Assembly: GCF_001651865.1 (NCBI RefSeq)
Contig: NZ_LPUX01000064.1
Location: 372,001-436,000, forward strand
DNA length: 64,000 nt
Source: Sinorhizobium glycinis
GTDB taxonomy: Bacteria > Pseudomonadota > Alphaproteobacteria > Rhizobiales > Rhizobiaceae
Reading direction: 5' to 3'
This document shows, in pieces, positions 53,817 through 61,634 of the stretch. A program made the translations under genes and the position numbers. Each line of letters opens with the position of its first letter. Position 1 is the stretch's first letter. A model generated the notes under the pieces. It saw only the letters and a program-made list of their open reading frames with translations. It made no database searches and was not told the origin of the DNA.

Positions 53817-55409
53817 ATGGAGTCATCACGACCCAGTCAGATCGATCCGGCCGTATTCTGGCCGGCCATGTTCATCATCTTGGGATTTGTCGGCTGGGGG
53901 ACCATGTTCCCCGAAAGCCTCTCCTCGATCTCCAAGGTGGTTCTCGATGCCATCATAAGCGGCTTCGGCTGGGGCTTCGTCGTTTCTACTGCGGGCTTCC
54001 TGGTCTTCGCACTTTTCCTGGCGGGGAGCCGCTTCGGCAAAATCCGACTCGGACAGGACGACGAGCGACCGGAATTCCGCACCGCCTCGTGGATCTGCAT
54101 GATGTTCAGCGTCGGCATGGGCATCGGCCTGATGTTCTGGGGCGTCGCCGAACCCATCTACCATTTCGCCAGCCCGCCGCATGGGCAGGCGGCGCCAAAA
54201 AGCCTCGAAGCGGCTCTCGTCGCGATGAAGTACTCGTACTTCCACTGGGCACTTCACCCTTGGGCAATCTATGCCGTGGTCGGCCTGGTCATCGCCTATT
54301 TCACCTTCCGCAAAGGTAAGTCGAACCTGATTTCGGCTGCCTTCACGCCGATCTTCGGCGAGGCCGCAAGCGGGCCGATCGGCAAGGCGATCGACGTGCT
54401 TGCGCTTATCGCGACACTGTTCGGAACCGCCACCTCGCTCGGCCTTGGCGCTCAGCAGATCAACAGCGGCATAAACTTCCTCTGGGGCACGGGCGTTTCA
54501 AACGGCATCGCGCTGACGATCATCGGCGTCATGACGGTGCTGTTCATTCTCTCGGCGGTGTCCGGCGTCGGCAAGGGGATCCAGTTTCTCTCCAACATGA
54601 ACATGATCATCGCGATGCTGCTGCTGGCCTTCCTGGTGTGCATCGGTCCGACGATCTTCATCTTCAACACCTTCACGGAATCGCTGGGCTTCTATCTGAG
54701 CGACCTTGTGTCCATGTCGTTGCGCACGGCCGCCTTCAGCGACGGCAAGTGGCTCGGCAGCTGGACCATCTTCTATTGGGCCTGGTGGGTCTCCTGGGCG
54801 CCCTTCGTCGGCGTGTTCATCGCCCGCATCTCGCGCGGCCGCACGATCAGGGAGTTCGTGATCGGCGTGCTCCTCATTCCGAGCGGCGTGACCTTCGTCT
54901 GGTTCACGATCATGGGCGGTACGGCGCTCCATTCCGAGCTGTTCGGCGCCGGAGGCATCGTCGATGCCGTCAACAACCAGGGTGCGGCCGTCTCGCTCTT
55001 TGCCCTTCTGGCGCAGTATCCCTTCGCCTGGCTGACATCGTTGATCGCCATCTTTCTCGTTGCGATCTTCTTCATCTCGGGCGCGGATGCAGGCGCGGTC
55101 GTGATGGGCATGCTTTCATCACGGGGGGTCCTGGAGCCGAAACCCGGCGTTGTCGTCCTCTGGGGCGTGCTTGCCGGTGCCTCGGCCGCGGTGCTTCTGG
55201 TCATGGGCGGGCTTCAGGGCCTCCAGACCGCCTCGATCATCGCGGCCGCACCGTTCCTGCTGGTGATGGTCGGGCTTTGCGTTTCGCTCTGGCATGCCCT
55301 TCTCGATGAGCTCGAGGAGGGAAAGGGGCGGCGCTCTGCGACAGCATCCGCTGAGCCGGTCACGGGAGCGGCGGAAGCTTCCGGGCTCGCACCTGAAGCA
55401 GTATCGTGA
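53817..55409 (+). CDS. BCCT-family betaine/choline/carnitine-type transporter
   Basis: 530 residues, twelve membrane segments. The BCCT signature is visible in FYWAWWVSWAPFVGVFIAR near residue 322, with SVGMGIGLMFWGVAEPIYHF near 100 as the conserved substrate-site region; aromatic residues there form the trimethylammonium box in BetP. It carries a quaternary amine such as glycine betaine or a relative; the C-terminal tail is short, so osmotic gating is doubtful. ATG 53817 follows GGGAGGAGC. Its place inside the serine-cycle cluster suggests a C1/C2-yielding amine as feedstock. Confidence 0.87.
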   Translation: MESSRPSQIDPAVFWPAMFIILGFVGWGTMFPESLSSISKVVLDAIISGFGWGFVVSTAGFLVFALFLAGSRFGKIRLGQDDERPEFRTASWICMMFSVGMGIGLMFWGVAEPIYHFASPPHGQAAPKSLEAALVAMKYSYFHWALHPWAIYAVVGLVIAYFTFRKGKSNLISAAFTPIFGEAASGPIGKAIDVLALIATLFGTATSLGLGAQQINSGINFLWGTGVSNGIALTIIGVMTVLFILSAVSGVGKGIQFLSNMNMIIAMLLLAFLVCIGPTIFIFNTFTESLGFYLSDLVSMSLRTAAFSDGKWLGSWTIFYWAWWVSWAPFVGVFIARISRGRTIREFVIGVLLIPSGVTFVWFTIMGGTALHSELFGAGGIVDAVNNQGAAVSLFALLAQYPFAWLTSLIAIFLVAIFFISGADAGAVVMGMLSSRGVLEPKPGVVVLWGVLAGASAAVLLVMGGLQGLQTASIIAAAPFLLVMVGLCVSLWHALLDELEEGKGRRSATASAEPVTGAAEASGLAPEAVS

Positions 55410-55425
55410 CCTGAGCTCGCTCAGT

Positions 55426-55457
55426 TGCACGGCCGGTTCTCCGGGACCGGCCGTGCA
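55426..55457 (+). terminator. Hairpin after the BCCT gene
   Basis: TGCACGGCCGGT and ACCGGCCGTGCA pair perfectly over 12 bp around eight bases, 16 bases after the stop. No strong T tract. It separates the BCCT gene from the fusion gene, which may still receive read-through. Confidence 0.6.
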
Positions 55458-55660
55458 GAAGTGGACTCCAACTGGAGCGCGAAAGGACCGCGGTTTTTTC
55501 GGACCTGGCGGGCTTCTCGCTGCCGGCGCGGCAGCAACCCTCATTGCAGGCGCACCCATGACGCATTCCGCGTGCTGTTCGACGCATATGAGGTCTTCTT
55601 TCCGACGTGTTCGATCCACTATCCGCGCATCCTTACGCCTCGAAAACAGATAGGCAGATC

Positions 55661-58636
55661 ATGACGAATATCGCGCAGATGCAGGAACAGCGACTGAAGG
55701 CACTCGAACTGACCAAATCGGGCGCGCCGAGGCTGCCGTCCAATCCGTTCTTCGGCGTCGGCCCGATCACCGATGCGACCACCGACGAAGTGGACAGCCG
55801 CCTGCGGCGCATCGCCTTTGACGCCTGGATCGAGAAGACCTATCGCAAGTTCGACGACAGGGGTAACGACATCGGCGGCTTCACCACCGCCGAGATTTCC
55901 CGCAGCATGCACCGCGGCTATCCGGCAGACAAAATCCTGACCGACATGATGCGGGCGATCCATCGCTATTTCGGCTTTCCGAAGACGAACCGCATGGCGG
56001 TCGGGCTTGGCGGTGGCCACAGCGGCTTCACCGTCTGCGTCCAGCACCTGATGAACGCCAACGACGCCTCCCAACGCATCTATGTGGATACGCCGCAGCC
56101 GGAGAGCGATCCGTCCAGGGCCGCCGGCTTCTTCCGCCAGTCCTGGGCGACCCAGCTGATCGAGATGCAGCGCTTCGCCGAAAAGGGCTGCGAGAGCCGA
56201 ATCCATTTCGCCGTCTCCGAAGGCGTGATCCCGACGGCGGCGGAGCTGTCTGAACTTGGCGTTTCGATCTTCGTCGGTGTCGGCCACGAGACGACCGGGG
56301 CCAACGCTTATACGAGCCGCGAGATCCGCGAGCTTTTGAGCTGGATCGACGGCGATCCGGCGAACCGTCATGCGGTGTTCGATGCCACCTCGATGCTCGG
56401 CGCCATGCCGTGGGAGCCCGAACTGGTCAGTGCCGTGATGGCGAAGTGCTGCCTGTTCATGCCGTTCCAGAAGGCGATCGGCGGGATTTCCGGCTATTTT
56501 GTCGCCTCCTTCACGCCGCATGCCCTGGCCCTGATCGAGAAGAACCAGCAGGATCCTGCCTGGGCAATCCCGCGTCAGCTGAAGATCGCGCCGCCGATCG
56601 ACCCCAGGCAGCCGTTTTCGGCCAAGCGCTCCGTCGATGCCGGGCCGTTCTACGATGCCGCCGAAGACCGTATGCTCGGCGGCGTCATCAACACCTACAG
56701 CGCGCTCGCCTTTGCCGAAACCACCTTCGGCCTGATGCAGTCGGAGGCTCGGGTTGGTTCTGTCGTCGAACTCAACCGCCGTTCTGCCGCCAATCGCAAG
56801 GTAATCGACGAGTGGGTCAAGTCGCATCCGCTTCTGTCGCTGACCGTCACCGATGCCGAGCGGCGCGGCGCGGCGGTGACGCTGCTGAAGGTCGAGGACG
56901 ACGGCATCACCGATCCCGGCGTCCACGCCCGCATCATCGCCCGTTCGAAGCAACTGCTCGGCTATGAGGGCATCACCCATCCGAACGGCGAATACGAGCC
57001 CGGCCTCGATGCGGCCCGCTACGTCAATGCCTTCCCGGGCACGCCCGGCGACTACCGCGCCTGGGTCGGCGGCATCCGCGAGCCGGAAGATGTCGTCGCG
57101 CTGCTGGAGAACCTGCAATATGCGTATCTGCGCGCCAAGATCGTCGTTCTCGAAGAGGAACTGGCGAAAAGCGGCGTCACTTTCGAGGCCCCGGCCAAGG
57201 CCGGCGGGGCCGTCCGCAAGGACGATCCCGCGCGCGCCTATACCGTGCTGATCGCAGACCTGGTCGGCCTGCGTTTCGGCCCCGACGGCAAGCCGGATCA
57301 CAGCGAGATCAAGGCCTATGTCGAGGCGAAGGGCGGCGTCTTCCATCTCGGGCCGCTCGGCGACCGGTCGGTGCTCGAGAAGGGCCGCATCCATTTCTTC
57401 TACCAGCCGGATCTCAGCACCGAGGCGGAGATCCTGCCACAGACCGACAAGGGCCAGTACGACGCGCTGATCGCGGCGGCGACCTTCATTCCGAAGGCCT
57501 CCGTGTTCCCGCTCGGCGGCGTGCGCATCGGCGCCGGCACCGGCAACATGGGCTCGGCCTCCTGGGGCGGCGGCAACGGCGAGGGCGGCAGCGCGCCGCT
57601 GATGAACACGCCGGGCATCAATAGCCGCGCGACCGCTCAGATGGCGATGAAGGCGGTGCTGAAGGTCGTTCCCGACCTGCCGGTCGACAGGCTGCACCGG
57701 ATGGTTGCCGAGGGCGACTTCGACACCGGCCGTCAGCTCAAGGACTTTCCAACCGCCAAGCTCGAGGGCCGGAAGATCGCCATTCTCGGCTACGGCAATA
57801 TCGGCCGCGAAGTCGCCAAGCTCGCCAAGGCTTTCGGCATGAAGGTGGCGATCTACGCCCGCGAGCATCACAAGCGCTGGATCGAGGCGGAAGGCTTCGA
57901 ATATGCCGCAAGTCCTGTTGCGGCGGCGACCGGCGCCGACGTGCTCTCCGTCCACATCGGCCTCGGCCGCCTGGACGCAGCGACCGGCGTCTATTCCAAC
58001 GCCGGAACCGTCAATGGACAAGTGCTCGGCGCGATGAACGACGGTGCGGTACTGGTCAACTACGACCGGGGCGAAGTCGTCGACGCCGCCGCGCTCGACG
58101 AGGCGCTCTCGTCCGGCAAGATCGCGCATGCGGCGATCGACGCCGACCTCTTCAAGGACGCCGCGACCGGCAGGCTCAGCGGGCCGATGCTTCCCTATCT
58201 GCCGCTCGAAGAGCGCCACAAGGGCAAGCTGGAATTGCTGCCGCATGCGGCCGCCGACACCGACCATCCCTCGCGGGTGACCGGCGCGAAGCAGGCGGTC
58301 GACCAGATCTTCGACGTCATCCGCTTCAAATCGGTCACCAATCTCAAGGGCGACCTGCCGGAGGGCTACGTGGCAGCCGGCAGCCGCACGCCGGCCGGCA
58401 TCGGACGGGTGACGAAGCGGGCGGTCACCGAGGTCGGCGGCAAGGCCGAACTCCTGGACGAATTGCGGCAGACTTCGGAAAGGGTCGCCGCAATCCTGGG
58501 TGCTCTCTCCGCCGTCTCCGATCCGGATCATCGCGGCCGGATCGTCGATCGCTACACCGGCCTGCTGGTCGAAAGTGCCGGCCGGCAGCGGGCGCTGCTC
58601 GACCAGCTCGGCCTCTACGGGCCGTCGGAGGAATAA
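55661..58636 (+). CDS. Fusion: phosphoserine-aminotransferase-like domain + 2-hydroxyacid dehydrogenase
   Basis: 991 residues. Residues about 1-500 are a fold-type I PLP aminotransferase resembling SerC: GVGPITDATTDEVDSRLRRI near residue 29, VGLGGGHSGFTVCVQHL near 110, PLP-lysine in FMPFQKAIGGISGYFVA near 270. From about 520 on is a D-2-hydroxyacid dehydrogenase: NSRATAQMAMKAV near 655, NAD motif ILGYGNIGREVAKLAKAFG near 710, catalytic Arg in NYDRGEVVDAAALDEAL near 805 and His in LLPHAAADTDHPS near 865. The usual catalytic Glu motif is displaced by an insertion (LPLEERHKGK). ATG 55661 has only a weak AGG-type site. It sits where a serine-cycle hydroxypyruvate reductase would be expected and leads into a broken glycerate kinase gene four bases on. 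Confidence 0.82.
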   Translation: MTNIAQMQEQRLKALELTKSGAPRLPSNPFFGVGPITDATTDEVDSRLRRIAFDAWIEKTYRKFDDRGNDIGGFTTAEISRSMHRGYPADKILTDMMRAIHRYFGFPKTNRMAVGLGGGHSGFTVCVQHLMNANDASQRIYVDTPQPESDPSRAAGFFRQSWATQLIEMQRFAEKGCESRIHFAVSEGVIPTAAELSELGVSIFVGVGHETTGANAYTSREIRELLSWIDGDPANRHAVFDATSMLGAMPWEPELVSAVMAKCCLFMPFQKAIGGISGYFVASFTPHALALIEKNQQDPAWAIPRQLKIAPPIDPRQPFSAKRSVDAGPFYDAAEDRMLGGVINTYSALAFAETTFGLMQSEARVGSVVELNRRSAANRKVIDEWVKSHPLLSLTVTDAERRGAAVTLLKVEDDGITDPGVHARIIARSKQLLGYEGITHPNGEYEPGLDAARYVNAFPGTPGDYRAWVGGIREPEDVVALLENLQYAYLRAKIVVLEEELAKSGVTFEAPAKAGGAVRKDDPARAYTVLIADLVGLRFGPDGKPDHSEIKAYVEAKGGVFHLGPLGDRSVLEKGRIHFFYQPDLSTEAEILPQTDKGQYDALIAAATFIPKASVFPLGGVRIGAGTGNMGSASWGGGNGEGGSAPLMNTPGINSRATAQMAMKAVLKVVPDLPVDRLHRMVAEGDFDTGRQLKDFPTAKLEGRKIAILGYGNIGREVAKLAKAFGMKVAIYAREHHKRWIEAEGFEYAASPVAAATGADVLSVHIGLGRLDAATGVYSNAGTVNGQVLGAMNDGAVLVNYDRGEVVDAAALDEALSSGKIAHAAIDADLFKDAATGRLSGPMLPYLPLEERHKGKLELLPHAAADTDHPSRVTGAKQAVDQIFDVIRFKSVTNLKGDLPEGYVAAGSRTPAGIGRVTKRAVTEVGGKAELLDELRQTSERVAAILGALSAVSDPDHRGRIVDRYTGLLVESAGRQRALLDQLGLYGPSEE

Positions 58637-58639
58637 GAC

Positions 58640-59009
58640 TTGTTGCCGCCCGACGAGCGCCGGCCGTTCTTGACCTCGCTCTTTGATGCCGCCGTCACTG
58701 CAGCCGATCCGGCAAAGGTGATCGCCGCCAATCTGCCGCCGCGCCCGAGAGGCCGCACCGTCGTCATCGGTGTCGGCAAGGGTTCGGCGCCGATGGCAAA
58801 GGCTGTGGAGAGCCATTGGGACGGTCCGCTGTCGGGCGTCGTCGTCACGCGATACGGCTTAGGTGACGACTGCGACAGGATCGCTGGATGCGTGAGAACT
58901 GCTCGACGCCAACGATTCCTGGTCGGCGTTTCACGCCGTCGGAGACCTGTTCGCTCCCGGGCCGACCGGAACGAACGTCAACGACTTCAGGGCCATTCTC
59001 GTCGAATAG
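58640..59009 (+). pseudogene. Glycerate 2-kinase remnant, internally deleted
   Basis: The first 75 or so codons match the start of MOFRL-type glycerate kinase (RPFLTSLFDAAVTAADPAKV, GRTVVIGVGKGSAPMAKAV, GPLSGVVVTRYG). The frame then breaks, and the last 37 codons match its C-terminus in another frame ([36 protein letters not shown], stop TAG 59007-59009). The family is about 420 residues long, so roughly 300 codons of the centre are missing, with the catalytic region. The gene would start at TTG 58640 with AGGA upstream, four bases after the fusion gene. It cannot make an active kinase. Confidence 0.87.
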
Positions 59010-59197
59010 CAGGCTCGGGTCCCTGCCCGGCCGATGCGCGCATGCCGCCGACCCCCTCGTCGTGCAGGGGTTGTATTGTAACCGCCGAGACTTACGAAAT
59101 CGATCCGAAACGCGCCGTTCCGGCCCTCGATCATTCCCGTCGCGAGAGTGTGGAAAGCACGTCATCCCCATCGTGTGGAGCAAGCAGCGGGCGAAAC

Positions 59198-60607
59198 CTA
59201 ATCCGGCAGCTTGAATTCAGCAGCGAACTCGGCGCCGTCAGGATGGAGCGTCAATTCCGACGTGCCGTCCAGGGAATGGCTAAACACTCCCTCCAACACT
59301 TGCGAGCCGTAGCCCTTGCGAGCGGGGGCGGTATCGATATCGCGGCCGTTCTCTCGCCAGCGAAAACGGATTAGTGTTCCATTGCCCTTTCTTCGGTGTG
59401 CCGTCCAAGTTACCTTCAGCCGGCCTTCGGGGGTGGCCCAGGCACCGTGCTTTACTGCATTGGTGGCCAGTTCATGGATCGCCATGGCGAACGCTTGCGT
59501 GCTTTCCCGCGACAGGATGACGTCCGGACCGTCGACTTGGTAGTTTTCTCCCTCATGACCGCCCTGGGCCTCCAGCTCAAGCCGCAGGACTTCAGCCATG
59601 CGGACATCGTGCGCAGGCGCGCGCATCAGCAGGTCCTGGGTCCTGGAGAGGGCGCCCAGGCGAGTTGCAAACCTGTCGCGAAACTCATCAAGAGATTGAC
59701 TTTCATGCAGGCTTCGATTTGCCAGCGCGTTCACGCTCGCCAGGATGTTCTTCACCCGGTGATGCAGTTCGCCCATCAACGTCTGTTGCTGCGCCTCCAA
59801 CAGGCGTTGTTCGGTGACGTCGCGTATCGCCAGCAGGATCAGGTCGAGATGATCGAGACGGCGGCCATTGAGGAGCATGATGCGCGGTCCGACCGTTTCG
59901 AAGTCGTGCTCTACCTCGACATCGTCAAAAGCATTGTTGTCGGGAAGAACATCTTCCAAGAGCTCCCTCAATTTCGGAATGTCCCATTGCCGGTTCCCGA
60001 GTTCGTACACCAGCCGGCCTTCAGTGTCGGAGCGGGAAACCTGAAACAGGTCATAGAAGGTCTGGTTCGCCCTGACGACTCGCAGATCCCAGTCGAGCAC
60101 CAGGAGTCCTTCGCGAACGCTATCAATCAGCTTTTCCAGAAACTCCCGATGTCCTTCGAGTTCAAACCGGGCTTGCTCGGCTTCCGTTCGATCAGAGACT
60201 GTGAGCAGGAGCAATTCCGGCCGCCCATCATCCGCCGTTATTCTTCGGGCGTTCAGGATCATGACTCGCCTCCCGATATTGGGAAACTTGTGCTCGATCC
60301 GGTAGCCTTTCACGATCGTGCGTTCGGGCAGGACCTGCTCCAGGAGCCCGCGCAGCTCGGGAATGTCCCATTGCCCGTTTCCCAGCCAGTATATCGGCTG
60401 GCCGCGCGTTCCCTCGGCTGTGACGCCGAAGGTTTCGCAGTATGCGGAATTGACGTCGGCAACGGTGAGATCGGAAGTGAGGATCAGCAGCGGCTGATCA
60501 AGCGTCTCGACGATCGCTTCGGCAAGTCCTGCCAAACCGAAGCGCTGCCTTGCGGCACCCGCATTCCCGCTATCGTTCCCGCCGGTCATCTTTCCATAAT
60601 GTGGCAC
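59198..60607 (-). CDS. HWE-type sensor histidine kinase with two PAS domains
   Basis: 469 residues, soluble. Two similar PAS units (FGLAGLAEAIVETLDQPLLI near residue 23, then FLEKLIDSVREGLLVLDWDL near 155) each contain a YELGNRQWDIPKLRELLED-like stretch that is specific to this family. The kinase part has the H-box GELHHRVKNILASVNALANR near residue 280 and FRWRENGRDI near 430, the Trp-x-Glu that names HWE kinases, common in rhizobia. GTG 60607 is the longest start; ATG 60589 is equally possible. No response regulator is adjacent, so it is an orphan; HWE kinases often act in general stress signalling. Confidence 0.84.
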   Translation of the reverse strand: MPHYGKMTGGNDSGNAGAARQRFGLAGLAEAIVETLDQPLLILTSDLTVADVNSAYCETFGVTAEGTRGQPIYWLGNGQWDIPELRGLLEQVLPERTIVKGYRIEHKFPNIGRRVMILNARRITADDGRPELLLLTVSDRTEAEQARFELEGHREFLEKLIDSVREGLLVLDWDLRVVRANQTFYDLFQVSRSDTEGRLVYELGNRQWDIPKLRELLEDVLPDNNAFDDVEVEHDFETVGPRIMLLNGRRLDHLDLILLAIRDVTEQRLLEAQQQTLMGELHHRVKNILASVNALANRSLHESQSLDEFRDRFATRLGALSRTQDLLMRAPAHDVRMAEVLRLELEAQGGHEGENYQVDGPDVILSRESTQAFAMAIHELATNAVKHGAWATPEGRLKVTWTAHRRKGNGTLIRFRWRENGRDIDTAPARKGYGSQVLEGVFSHSLDGTSELTLHPDGAEFAAEFKLPD

Positions 60608-60881
60608 CTATTTTGCGAGAGTCGAGATAATTCTGGGAAGCATTCGGTCTCGGGGAAAGGTTTCTATCGGTCGCGGTTGGGTGGAAAGCGGTCGCCAGCC
60701 AAGGCACCCCGGAGGGCTCCAAATAGCCCTTCTTCAATTTAAATGAAACCATCCTGTTGGCTGAAGGTCCGGCATCTTCGGAGGGCAATTGCCCCTGCTC
60801 TCGTAGAATGGTTCCATTTATCCAGAAAAGGCTCTACTGCATGTTCATCGACTCCTGGCGGATACGCATAGGGAAAGGATG

Positions 60882-61289
60882 CTAGGGAGCATCCGGCGCT
60901 ATCAGCGCGAGTGATGGGAAATAGGTGCGGTAACGGCTGGTATCACGGGTCAACAAGGGGAGTTGACTGACCGCAGCGTGAGCCCCGATGAAGAAATCCG
61001 GCAAAACGCCGGTCCTGGATCCGCCTGACCGGCGATACCGGGTGAAGACCTTGCCGGCAAGAAAAAGCGCTTCGCGTGGCGTTGGCGTGAGTTCCAGTCC
61101 CGCCTCGCTCAGGAAAGCCTCGAGCTGCTCGATACGGTCATACCGCACCGCGAGCTCAGCATAGACCGTGTCGTTGATCAACAAAGGCCCCTCAAGGCTC
61201 GCCGCCTCGAGCGCAGCGATCGACCAATCGGCCCAGCGCGCATCGTCGGTGACAACGTCCAGAAGGACATTGGTATCCACCAGCGTCAC
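60882..61289 (-). CDS. vapC: VapC-type PIN-domain toxin
   Basis: 135 residues. The PIN-domain metal site is visible: aspartate in TLVDTNVLLDVV near residue 5, glutamate in DTVYAELAVRYD near 45, aspartate in LPDFFIGAHAAV near 100, and LLTRDTSRYRTYFP near 118. It is expected to be an RNase checked by the antitoxin encoded just upstream. It starts with GTG 61289, which overlaps the antitoxin stop (GTGA), so antitoxin and toxin are translationally coupled. Confidence 0.87.
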   Translation of the reverse strand: MTLVDTNVLLDVVTDDARWADWSIAALEAASLEGPLLINDTVYAELAVRYDRIEQLEAFLSEAGLELTPTPREALFLAGKVFTRYRRSGGSRTGVLPDFFIGAHAAVSQLPLLTRDTSRYRTYFPSLALIAPDAP

Positions 61290-61519
61290 GGTTCGCCGCG
61301 GGTCAACGCCATGATGGCATCGGTGCTGAGCCCCTTCCCGGCGTGACCACGCAAGCGGGCGAACCGGCTCTTGGGCCGTTTTTCGTCGGCCCGGACGAGC
61401 ACGATGCTGCCGTCGTTCGAGCGGAGGAACTCAACCTTGCTGCCGGGGCCGATTCCCATCAGGTCTCGGACCTGTTTTGGAATCGTGACCTGGCCCTTGG
61501 CGGTGACCGTCGTTGCCAT
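61286..61519 (-). CDS. vapB: VapB-type antitoxin (AbrB/SpoVT DNA-binding domain)
   Basis: 77 residues. The swapped-hairpin AbrB domain is MATTVTAKGQVTIPKQVRDL and GIGPGSKVEFLRSNDG; the C-terminus SRFARLRGHAGKGLSTDAIM binds the toxin. ATG 61519 is chosen because GAGGG lies six bases upstream; an ATG at 61525 and a longer frame to 61579 lack support. It precedes vapC and represses the pair through the dyad at 61532-61560. Confidence 0.87.
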   Translation of the reverse strand: MATTVTAKGQVTIPKQVRDLMGIGPGSKVEFLRSNDGSIVLVRADEKRPKSRFARLRGHAGKGLSTDAIMALTRGEP

Positions 61520-61531
61520 CTGCATCCCTCG

Positions 61532-61560
61532 GTAATACTCTGTCTCCTGATAGGTATTAC
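61532..61560. promoter_or_regulatory. VapB operator: inverted repeat upstream of vapBC
   Basis: GTAATAC (61532-61538) and GTATTAC (61554-61560) are perfect 7-bp arms around 15 bases, 13 bases before the vapB start. The position over the promoter and the symmetry fit autoregulation by the VapB-VapC complex. Confidence 0.6.
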
Positions 61561-61634
61561 TTGCGGGGATGCAATTCAAGCGCAGGATTGCAAGTCAGCG
61601 CCGGCCTCCCTCCCCTCGCCTTTCCCCTCGCCTC

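Noticed and set aside
55619-58816. A 1065-codon open frame on the minus strand opposite the fusion gene
   Set aside because: The plus-strand frame has clear catalytic motifs over its whole length; the opposite frame is Arg/Asp-rich text typical of the antisense of a high-GC gene.
58893-59374. The plus-strand frame running from the glycerate kinase remnant to 59374 as one gene
   Set aside because: After the N-terminal match it loses all resemblance to the family and turns into Arg-rich text; the C-terminal match is in another frame, so it is a pseudogene followed by the antisense of the HWE kinase.
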